From assembly GCA_002395905.1 (NCBI GenBank), contig DGVK01000221.1, forward strand, positions 5,220 through 12,114: a DNA stretch of 6,895 nucleotides, written 5' to 3'. This stretch comes from Verrucomicrobia bacterium UBA4286. GTDB taxonomy: Bacteria > Verrucomicrobiota > Kiritimatiellia > RFP12 > UBA1067. Made by a program: the position numbers and the translations under genes. Shown here piece by piece: positions 1 through 5,503 of this stretch. The first letter of the stretch is position 1; each line of letters starts with the position of its first letter. The notes under the pieces are model-generated. The model saw nothing but the letters and a program-made list of their open reading frames with translations. It had not been told where the DNA came from and did not search any database.

Positions 1-46
1 TTCAACCCCCGGGGGTATTCCGCCCCCGCCCCCAGGGGGTCTTGAA
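1..46. repeat. C/G-rich inverted repeat at window edge
   Basis: TTCAA (1-5) plus CCCCC (6-10) pair with GGGGG (35-39) plus TTGAA (42-46), leaving a two-base bulge at 40-41. The interior holds further C-runs and a CCCCCGGGGG palindrome at 6-15, so several alternative stems are possible. No T-run follows on the plus strand, so a classical intrinsic terminator is not supported. It may be the tail of a structure whose gene lies upstream of the window. Confidence 0.35.
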
Positions 47-77
47 CCAAGGGTCCGCAGCTTCGGCACCGTGCGAG

Positions 78-98
78 GCCGCCGCAAGGCGGCGCTAC
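78..98 (-). repeat. REP-like hairpin with GTAG tetranucleotide
   Basis: GCCGCC (78-83), loop GCAA (84-87) and GGCGGC (88-93) form a perfect 6-bp hairpin. Read on the minus strand, GTAG (98-95) stands directly before it, one base away. A GTAG or GGAG tetranucleotide followed by a short palindrome is the known layout of REP elements recognised by RAYT transposases, and a RAYT gene lies about 4 kb downstream. A single copy cannot prove family membership, so the REP label is inferred. Confidence 0.45.
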
Positions 99-109
99 AC
101 GACACCCCA

Positions 110-139
110 TTGACTTTTGCGCCAAAATTTTCTTATAAT
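110..139 (+). promoter_or_regulatory. Sigma70-type promoter for the leader RNA / surface-protein transcript
   Basis: TTGACT (110-115) and a perfect TATAAT (134-139) are separated by 18 bp of A/T-rich sequence. This is the best promoter visible in the window. Transcription should begin near 146, just before the first hairpin of the structured region and about 530 nt upstream of the first protein start. Confidence 0.75.
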
Positions 140-145
140 ATGTTG

Positions 146-621
146 CATTGCCGCTGTGGGTCAGTTGACTGCGGCGGAGAAGCGAGAGACAAGCGCAGTT
201 GGGATATGCGCAGGCCGCAAACGCGGCGTCGATCTTTGATATAGGCCGGAGACCCAGCATCCGGCTACCGAGCGGCGGAGTGTGGCAACACAAGTCTCCG
301 CCGCGACCATCGTCCGAACGGGGCGGCTTCGAAAAGGCCGCCGCCATCTAATGGGCGATGCCAGCGAGACCGAAAGGCCGTCGCTGGGACGTACGCAACA
401 GCGTATTGCGTTTCAGATGAAAACCGCTAATTTTCACTGCATGAAGCGAGGTACGATTGCTGCGCTGCGTTGGTAATCAACGCGGCGCGCTTTCTATTCA
501 TATTTCATGCAAGGCTCTTAGCGGTGCCTCATCTGAGATTCGAATCAGGGAGTGCGCCGCTTCAATCGTATAAGGAGGGCGGCATTCCCGACACGGATGG
601 GAACGCCGCCCTCGTCCTTTT
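146..621 (+). ncRNA. Candidate large structured RNA or long structured leader
   Basis: This stretch holds no convincing protein gene but a near-continuous series of hairpins: 150-175 (GCCGC/GCGGC), 193-211 (GCGCA/TGCGC), 214-227 (GCCGC, loop AAAC, GCGGC), 245-265 (GCCGGA/TCCGGC), 272-304 (perfect 9 bp, then TGTG, loop GCAA, CACA), 322-342 (GGCGGC/GCCGCC), 361-387 (CCAGCGA/TCGCTGG with a GAAA-capped inner pair), 393-411 (ACGCAA/TTGCGT), 414-439 (9 bp with one bulged A), 462-488 (10 bp with one G-U) and 520-561 (8 bp outer plus inner CTC/GAG and CTGA/TCAG). It follows a strong promoter and ends at a strong terminator-like stem, as an independent RNA gene would. Two apical loops are GNRA tetraloops. 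I see no signature of tmRNA, RNase P RNA, SRP RNA or 6S RNA. The alternative is a 5' leader regulating the downstream surface protein. Ends are approximate. Confidence 0.55.
575..621 (+). terminator. Strong hairpin with short T-run: terminator or attenuator
   Basis: GAGGGCGGC (575-583) pairs with GCCGCCCTC (605-613). After one A/C mismatch, TTCCC (585-589) pairs with GGGAA (599-603), leaving a 9-nt loop. CCTTTT follows at 616-621. The stem is very stable but the T-run is short, so termination may be partial. It lies 54 nt before the surface-protein start, where it could act as an attenuator. A good Shine-Dalgarno-like AAGGAGG (572-578) overlaps its left foot. Confidence 0.55.
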
Positions 622-675
622 CCGTGGAACACAAGGTGGGCAAGTGAATTTCAAAGAAGAAAGGGACAACAAAAA

Positions 676-3240
676 ATGAATAAACTGCGCAACTGCATTC
701 TGTTGGTATTGGCGCTCGCGGGCTTTAACGTCTGGGCAATTTCAGCGCCGAGTATTACGTCCTGTTCACGGACGAGTTCTACGTCTGTGAGTTTGAAGTG
801 GACATCGGTGAGCGGTGCCTCGTACTACGATGTCAGACGCAGCTATACATCCTCGTATGGATCGTCGACATCGCTTGGCACCACATCATCGACTTCATAC
901 ACCGACAGCCAGGCCGGAGTGGATACATGCTACTACTGGATCGTGGCATGGGACAGTTCCGGTGCAAGCGCGACAAGCGGCATGTCCACGGCCTCCAGCG
1001 GCAGCGGCGGTGGTTCGTCGGGCGGGGCGTTTTCGATCAACGCATCGGACGGCACATCAACTGAGGGCGTCATAATCACATGGACTGCCCAGAGCGGCGC
1101 GACGGGCTACCGCGTGGTGCGCGGCAACACCTCCAACATGGACAACGCGAGCATCTTGGTCGAGACGGTCACTGGCACATCCTATACCGATACGACCGCA
1201 GTCGCCGGGAAGACATATTACTACTGGATCGTAGCCAAGAAGTCGTCCGGATATGTGACCAGTTCGTCCAACACCGGTTACCGCGCAAAATCTTCAAGTG
1301 GTTCGGGAAGTGGATCAGGGTCTGGTAGTGGCTCAGGCAGCGGCACATCGTATGACGGACAGCTCTACACGGTGAAGTTCAACGCGAACGGCGGCACGGG
1401 GACGATGGCGAACGAGAGCTTCGTGTACGGCACGGCCAAGGCGCTTACGATTAACACATTCACGCGTACCGGCTACACGTTCGTCGGCTGGGCGACGAGC
1501 GCATCGGCGACCACATCGACATACGACGACGGACAGAGCGTCAGCAATCTCACCACGACCTCCGGCGGCACGGTGAATCTCTACGCTGTGTGGCAGGCGA
1601 ACAGCTACACCATAAAGTTCAACAAGAACGGCGGCACGGGGTCGATGGCGAATCTCGCGATGAAATACGGCACGGCGAAGGCGCTGACGGCGAACGCCTT
1701 TCAGCGCGCGAACTACAAGTTCATCGGATGGTCAACATCATCCAATGCGACGACGGCCACCTACACCGATAAGCAGAGCGTCAGCAACCTCACGGCGACG
1801 CCGGACGCCACGGTGAATCTCTACGCGGTGTGGAAGCTCGTCCTTGAGGTCACGTCCGTCACGGCACGTCAGCGGTATCCGTGGAACGGACTCGTCGACA
1901 TAGATGTCACCTTTGCGGCGGGCGGACTGAGCACGGTGTCTTTTGAGGTCAAGGACACCAAGGGCAACACGAATCTCAATGCGCGCACGTTCTACGTCGG
2001 CAATCCCGAGCAGAAAGTCCGTACGCTGGAGGTCCAGCCCGGCACGCGGCGGTTCGTGTGGGATGCCTTCGCCGACCTCGGGCAGGTGACGATCCCGTCG
2101 TTCGCGGTCACCGCGAAGGTGACGGAGAAGAACTTCCAGGTGAACGTGACGGGCGGCACGGGGTCCGGCTCGTTCGTGCAGGGGAAGTCCGTGACAATAT
2201 CCGCTGCGTCCAAGACGGGCTACACGTTTGCGAGCTGGAGCGGCGCGGCGGCGGATACGGGTATCTTGGCGAGCGCGACTTCCGCGAGCACGACGCTCAC
2301 CATTCCGTCGCGCGACGTGGCGTACGAGGCCACCTACACGCCCAACACCTACACAGTCAAGTTCAACGCCAACGGCGGCTCCGGCTCGATGAACGTCGAA
2401 AGCTTCACCTACGACACGGCGAAGGCGCTGACGGCAAATGCGTTTACGCGCAACGGCTGGACCTTCAAGGGCTGGGCCGAAAGCGCAACTGCGACAACCG
2501 CCAAATACACGAATGGGCAGACTGTGAAGAATCTGATGACATCTGGAACAAAGAATCTATATGCGGTATGGCAGCATAATGGAGTTCAGCTTTGGGCAGG
2601 TGGCCCATATTGGGGGTATAGCAATATTGGTTCGACAACGCCAGAAGGAACAGGATACTATTTCTGGTGGGGAGATACGGTCGGCTACAAACGTGTCGGA
2701 TCAAGCTGGAATGCCGTTGATGGGTCTGTAACAGGTTTCTCATTTGCGAAGACAAATTGCCCTACCTATAAAACTGTTGCTAAGTTGAAGAGTGACGGTT
2801 ATGTGGACTCGAATGGGGTGCTTGTTTCAGCGTATGATGCTGCAAGAAAGCATCTTGGCACACCGTGGCGAATGCCAACAAACAGCGAATTGTATGCTCT
2901 TATATCAAATACAACATGGACGTACAGTACGCGCAATGGTGTAAAAGGTATAAAATTTACCGGTAATGGTGATTATGCGTCGAAGAGTATATTTATTCCA
3001 TTGCCTGGATATGGTAGTGGGACAAACTTGGTGTCATGGGTAGATTCTTCAACGGGTTCCAAAGGCGGAAATCTTTCGTGGAGCTCGACTGCGGGTTCGA
3101 TTTATGCGGCATGGGGTATTTATTGCTATTGGGGCGGCCACTGGAATGGAGATGTATTCAGTACTTGGCGCGATGTCGGTCGACACGAGTTTTCTATAGA
3201 TTATGGTATGCAAATTCGTCCAGTAAGAGACGCCGATTAA
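676..3240 (+). CDS. Exported multidomain surface protein: FN3, InlB B-repeats, C-terminal lectin-like domain
   Basis: This 854-aa protein has a signal peptide (residues 1-22; K4/R5, hydrophobic 8-19, likely cut after VWA). Two fibronectin-III-like domains follow (about 24-107 and 117-206), each ending in a YYWIVA strand. A Ser-Gly linker (206-224) leads to InlB-type B-repeats at 231-306 and 311-386 with the typical F-N-x-N-G-G and LYAVW ends. Next come an 'RYPWNG' domain I associate with Kiritimatiellota/Lentisphaerota proteins (388-482), a glycine-rich bacterial repeat (486-555) and a third B-repeat (559-632). The C-terminus (634-854) resembles the Fibrobacter succinogenes major paralogous/C-type-lectin-like fold (GYYFWWGD, WRMP, WSSTA, final IRPVRD). 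The role is inferred as adhesion or glycan/polymer binding; no catalytic motif is seen. ATG 676 has AAGGGA at 661-666. The lectin part is visibly more AT-rich than the rest. No sorting or PEP-CTERM anchor is seen. Confidence 0.88.
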   Translation: MNKLRNCILLVLALAGFNVWAISAPSITSCSRTSSTSVSLKWTSVSGASYYDVRRSYTSSYGSSTSLGTTSSTSYTDSQAGVDTCYYWIVAWDSSGASATSGMSTASSGSGGGSSGGAFSINASDGTSTEGVIITWTAQSGATGYRVVRGNTSNMDNASILVETVTGTSYTDTTAVAGKTYYYWIVAKKSSGYVTSSSNTGYRAKSSSGSGSGSGSGSGSGSGTSYDGQLYTVKFNANGGTGTMANESFVYGTAKALTINTFTRTGYTFVGWATSASATTSTYDDGQSVSNLTTTSGGTVNLYAVWQANSYTIKFNKNGGTGSMANLAMKYGTAKALTANAFQRANYKFIGWSTSSNATTATYTDKQSVSNLTATPDATVNLYAVWKLVLEVTSVTARQRYPWNGLVDIDVTFAAGGLSTVSFEVKDTKGNTNLNARTFYVGNPEQKVRTLEVQPGTRRFVWDAFADLGQVTIPSFAVTAKVTEKNFQVNVTGGTGSGSFVQGKSVTISAASKTGYTFASWSGAAADTGILASATSASTTLTIPSRDVAYEATYTPNTYTVKFNANGGSGSMNVESFTYDTAKALTANAFTRNGWTFKGWAESATATTAKYTNGQTVKNLMTSGTKNLYAVWQHNGVQLWAGGPYWGYSNIGSTTPEGTGYYFWWGDTVGYKRVGSSWNAVDGSVTGFSFAKTNCPTYKTVAKLKSDGYVDSNGVLVSAYDAARKHLGTPWRMPTNSELYALISNTTWTYSTRNGVKGIKFTGNGDYASKSIFIPLPGYGSGTNLVSWVDSSTGSKGGNLSWSSTAGSIYAAWGIYCYWGGHWNGDVFSTWRDVGRHEFSIDYGMQIRPVRDAD
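1366..1833 (+). repeat. Tandem InlB B-repeat coding units
   Basis: Two 228-nt units (1366-1593 and 1606-1833) encode 76-residue InlB B-repeats that align without gaps. They share long identical DNA stretches, for example around AACGGCGGCACGGGG, CAGAGCGTCAGCAA and CACGGTGAATCTCTACGC. A more diverged third unit lies at 2350-2571 and a fourth in the downstream exported gene at 6431-6658. The first two look like a fairly recent in-gene duplication and could recombine to change repeat number. Confidence 0.8.
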
Positions 3241-3265
3241 TAATCAAGAAAGAAAGGAGACAATC

Positions 3266-4132
3266 ATGAATGCAGGAATACGACGTGAAAAGTTTGCCGA
3301 GTGTGCCAAAATGGGCGATGCCATCAAGATAGTACAGGATGCTGAAGTTTGTCACAAAAGCTATTCGTTCTACACTTCATTGGGTAGGGTTGAATCTATG
3401 TTGAAGGAAGATTTGCCTTGTTTGTGGCTGACGAGAATAAACTCGGGGGCATTCGATGACCTAATTGAGAACGAGAAGTACGGTGCAGACGAGGAGCAAA
3501 GCAGGTTGTTTATCAAATGTTTTACGTACGGATTTAGAGAGAGCGCGGCCATGTGGGGGTTGTATTGTCCTGCGACTTACAAGGCGATTCGGGTGTCCGT
3601 CACAGAGAGAGCCATAAAAAGTCTGGTGAAAAGCAAGTGTGTGGAAATATCCAGTGGAAAGCCGAAGTCGAATACGATTCGAGCGAAAATGCGCGTTTCT
3701 GATGTTGTGTACGCGTCTGTAAAAACGAAAGAAGACGATCCAGGACGTTCCACGTATCTGTATTGGAACGGAATGCGCACCAAGCAGGTGCCAAGTCTTT
3801 TTGAAGACCTTCATCGTAAAATGACGGCTGGAAAGTTGAAGGACATAGAATGGTCATTTGAGGATGAAGCAAGATTGATAGCGAAGGTTCCAGATCCTAA
3901 AAAGTCACAGCATATCGCTGTTAAGCTTACGTCTGAGTTTATCAATGGGATGAGTTTTACATTGAGTCCATGGGCTGACGAAGACGAAGAGCGGATGGTG
4001 CGCGACAAACTTGCAAGGTTGTTGCGTGCAGTTGGGAGGAATAATGTGTCTTCTGAAAATGAAAAAGTCTTCAAGCCGAGTGTACTTAAGGGTGCACTGA
4101 AGAAATGGGCAGAACGAAGGGGATTGGACTGA
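3266..4132 (+). CDS. DUF2971 family protein
   Basis: This 288-aa protein has no signal peptide or membrane segment, so it is probably cytoplasmic. It matches the DUF2971 pattern as I know it: an N-terminal 'LWLT...FDDLIE' motif (53-68, like LWLS...FNDPFE in the family), a central 'CFTYGFRESAAMWGLYCPATYKAIRVSV' segment (85-112, like CFS...MWAHYADNHKG), and 'W-S-F-E-D-E-A-R-L-I' (196-205, like W.YE.E.RLI). The biochemical role of the family is not established. ATG 3266 follows AAAGGAG with good spacing, and only 25 bp separate it from the surface-protein stop, so co-transcription is likely. Its base composition is more AT-rich than most of the window and resembles the adjoining lectin-coding end of the upstream gene. 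A C-terminal Lys/Arg-rich stretch (about 243-286) may be helical. Confidence 0.72.
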   Translation: MNAGIRREKFAECAKMGDAIKIVQDAEVCHKSYSFYTSLGRVESMLKEDLPCLWLTRINSGAFDDLIENEKYGADEEQSRLFIKCFTYGFRESAAMWGLYCPATYKAIRVSVTERAIKSLVKSKCVEISSGKPKSNTIRAKMRVSDVVYASVKTKEDDPGRSTYLYWNGMRTKQVPSLFEDLHRKMTAGKLKDIEWSFEDEARLIAKVPDPKKSQHIAVKLTSEFINGMSFTLSPWADEDEERMVRDKLARLLRAVGRNNVSSENEKVFKPSVLKGALKKWAERRGLD

Positions 4133-4165
4133 GGCTGATATGGTAATAAACCACGAACATTCACG

Positions 4166-4281
4166 GACAGGCTTCGCTAACGCTCGCCATGACTCGGAAT
4201 GGCGCAAGCGTAGATGCGCCTGCGGCGAAGCCGTCAGGTTGCCCGACGAGCGAAGCGAGGAGCTTTGCGAAGCAAAGTCGC
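4166..4281. repeat. Nested REP-like palindromes between convergent genes
   Basis: Between the DUF2971 gene and the convergent transposase, GGCTTCGC (4170-4177) pairs with GCGAAGCC (4225-4232), extended by GAC/GTC (4166-4168/4233-4235) past one bulged A. Inside is a second hairpin: ACGCT plus CGCCAT (4180-4190) against ATGGCG and AGCGT (4199-4211), with a two-base bulge; GTAG falls at 4210-4213. Next to it, CTTTGC, GAA, GCAAAG (4263-4277) is flanked by GCGA (4255-4258) and TCGC (4278-4281), with GGAG at 4259-4262. GTAG/GGAG next to palindromes, placed beside a RAYT gene, fits REP/BIME-like elements. They could also end transcription of both convergent genes. The rest of 4133-4319 shows nothing further. 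Confidence 0.6.
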
Positions 4282-4319
4282 AAGAGGCCGCGCGCCGCGC
4301 GTCTGCGGTGGTCTGTGGT

Positions 4320-5429
4320 TCATTCAAGCGGCACAAGGCCTGCGTAATCGAGTTTTGCTGCGCCGGGGCCGCAGATGTCGGCAGCGGCCTGATTAAGCGC
4401 AAGGCACTGGCGGCGGGTGATGCGGGCCATGTATGGCCCGCCACCGGACGGCCCACCACCGAACCGTCCGCCACCGGACGGCATGCCACCGGACGGCATG
4501 CCACCGGACCGGGCAGCGCATCGAACCGGGGCGAGCATGAGGAGCAGGCCGTTTGCGCAGGCTTCAAAATAGCGGCCCGGCGGTTTGTACTTGGGCGCGA
4601 AGTTGTTTGCGAGAAGCACGATGAGCGGCAAGCCCTCGTCAAGGGCTGCGCGGGCGATCTGCTTCTCGCCTGGGCTGATACATGGCGAAACGAGCACCGC
4701 GCCGCGCTCGGCGGCATCAAGGAGGCGCGACTGTTCGGCGGCGAGTGCATCGGGGGTGATGCGTCGAGAGCACTGAATCTGGAGCCGATCAGGGCGGTTG
4801 AGCAGGAATGGGTTGCCGTAGGCGGCGAAAGTGTTGCCCGCGAGGGCAAGTCGATTGATGCGCGTGAAGTAGTCGGGGTGGGCGAGGCGCGTCGCCAGCC
4901 GACGGGGGTTGTCGCGGATGTAGCGAAAGAGTGTATCCAGTTGCCCCTTGTGGGTGAGGATTCGGTCGTGATAGCCGGGGGCGAAGAGGGAGTCGCCGCC
5001 ATGTATGGCGGCGCACCTAACCGGCTCGGCCTTGCCAAGTTGGCCTGGCCGAGCGCTGGTTGGGGACGTAGGCCGGTCTGGTTGAGCGCCATACATGGCG
5101 CGATACGCCTTTGTGCAGCCCATCTTGAAGCCGCGCACCACCTCGCCCAGATGACGGGCCATGCGGCGGCGCACGAAGAGCAGCCCGTGAAAGTGATCCG
5201 GCATCACGGCGCATTCCAGCAGCTTCACTTCGGGGTGGAAGAATGGAATCTGCCGCCAGCATTCGGAGACTGCTTCGCCGAGAGGCGTGGGGGCGATCTG
5301 TTCGCCAACAAGCTTGCCGAGCAGCGGGCGACGCCCCGCCACTTCGAGCGTGATCATGTAGATGCCGCGCTCGAAGTAGTCGTGGCAGAAGCATCGGCGC
5401 TTCATGGAATGAGCAGTCGAGATTTTCAT
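4320..5429 (-). CDS. REP-associated tyrosine (Y1/HUH) transposase with DprA-like C-terminal domain
   Basis: From ATG 5429 this is 369 aa. The Y1/HUH transposase part (about 14-190) shows 'FHDYFERGIYMIT'-type opening residues (CHDYFERGIYMIT, 15-27), the His-hydrophobic-His motif in MPDHFHGLLF (76-85), the GYHDRIL segment (152-158) and FRYIRDNP (168-175), whose Tyr170 is the likely catalytic tyrosine by comparison with RAYT proteins. Such enzymes nick single-stranded REP hairpins. Residues about 225-300 (SPCISPGEKQIAR, GLPLIVL, GRYFEACANG) resemble a DprA/LOG-like Rossmann fold and are seen in RAYT relatives of gut bacteria. A low-complexity Gly/Pro insert (307-333) precedes the conserved tail (ARITRRQCLALN to the end). 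An in-frame ATG at 5456 lies upstream of the apparent -10, so 5429 (nearly leaderless) or ATG 5405 is more likely. The reading frame is intact. Confidence 0.85.
   Translation of the reverse strand: MKISTAHSMKRRCFCHDYFERGIYMITLEVAGRRPLLGKLVGEQIAPTPLGEAVSECWRQIPFFHPEVKLLECAVMPDHFHGLLFVRRRMARHLGEVVRGFKMGCTKAYRAMYGAQPDRPTSPTSARPGQLGKAEPVRCAAIHGGDSLFAPGYHDRILTHKGQLDTLFRYIRDNPRRLATRLAHPDYFTRINRLALAGNTFAAYGNPFLLNRPDRLQIQCSRRITPDALAAEQSRLLDAAERGAVLVSPCISPGEKQIARAALDEGLPLIVLLANNFAPKYKPPGRYFEACANGLLLMLAPVRCAARSGGMPSGGMPSGGGRFGGGPSGGGPYMARITRRQCLALNQAAADICGPGAAKLDYAGLVPLE
4422..4441. repeat. Perfect 20-bp palindrome with CCATGTATGG core (copy 1)
   Basis: GCGGGCCAT (4422-4430), GT, ATGGCCCGC (4433-4441) give two perfect 9-bp arms around a 2-bp centre. 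It lies where the transposase's low-complexity insert joins its conserved tail (GGPYMAR). The same core recurs at 4994-5013 and, inverted, at 5086-5101, each time with different but still self-complementary GC arms. Confidence 0.7.
4441..4512. repeat. 15-bp tandem repeat in transposase linker
   Basis: CCACCGGACGGCATG occurs at 4471-4485 and 4486-4500, followed by a partial copy (4501-4509). A related unit lies at 4441-4452 and a degenerate one at 4453-4470. On the minus strand it encodes the GGMPSGGMPSGGG-type insert of the transposase. The unit is a multiple of three, so copy-number change keeps the frame. Confidence 0.75.
4994..5013. repeat. Perfect 20-bp palindrome with CCATGTATGG core (copy 2)
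   Basis: CGCCGCCAT (4994-5002), GT, ATGGCGGCG (5005-5013): again 9-bp arms and a GT centre. It lies in the variable insert between KAYR and GYHDRIL of the transposase (encoding AAIHGGD). Its arms differ from copy 1 but keep full complementarity. Confidence 0.7.
5086..5101. repeat. Perfect 16-bp palindrome with inverted core CCATACATGG (copy 3)
   Basis: GCGCCAT (5086-5092), AC, ATGGCGC (5095-5101) form 7-bp arms. The core is the reverse complement of that in copies 1 and 2. With copy 2 it brackets the variable insert (roughly residues 111-145) of the transposase. Confidence 0.65.
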
Positions 5430-5438
5430 TTGCCCAAT

Positions 5439-5467
5439 ATTATACCGAATTGCCAAATAGCAGGCAA
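5439..5467 (-). promoter_or_regulatory. Promoter of the transposase gene
   Basis: On the minus strand TTGCCT (5467-5462) and a perfect TATAAT (5444-5439) are 17 bp apart. Transcription would start near 5432, only a few bases before ATG 5429, implying a leaderless or near-leaderless message. The -35 box abuts the AAGGAG ribosome-binding candidate of the divergent exported gene. Confidence 0.6.
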
Positions 5468-5503
5468 GGAGTCGGTATGAAACGATTTAGAAAGGAAAAA
5501 ACG

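Noticed and set aside
1..60. TTCAACC / GGTTCAAG resembling a tRNA end
   Set aside because: Neither strand gives a T-stem or acceptor stem. The inverted repeat explains the bases.
282..476. 64-codon open frame starting GTG at 282
   Set aside because: Its start lies inside the GCAA-capped hairpin, there is no ribosome site, the peptide resembles nothing known, and the DNA is better explained by RNA stems.
531..560. TTCGAATC resembling a tRNA or tmRNA T-arm
   Set aside because: The flanking bases do not make the 5-bp T-stem with a G53-C61 pair, no acceptor stem or CCA follows, and the bases fit a simple hairpin.
470..679. 69-codon open frame starting TTG at 470
   Set aside because: The start falls in a stem-loop without a ribosome site, and the frame crosses the strong hairpin. 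Only its ATGA overlap with the next gene is of interest and is listed separately.
2058..2579. 173-codon plus-strand frame within the surface-protein gene
   Set aside because: Off-frame reading of InlB-repeat DNA with Arg/Gly-rich, domain-free translation.
4166..4281. CRISPR-like repeats
   Set aside because: The palindromes differ from one another and are not spaced by unique spacers of regular length.
3905..5092. 395-codon open frame on the minus strand
   Set aside because: Ser/Pro/Arg-rich translation typical of an off-frame reading of GC-rich DNA. It runs out of frame through the transposase and into the end of the DUF2971 gene.
4140..5480. 446-codon open frame on the plus strand, antisense to the transposase
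   Set aside because: It mirrors a GC-rich transposase gene with clear HUH motifs on the other strand. Its own translation has no recognisable domain, so it is a compositional shadow.
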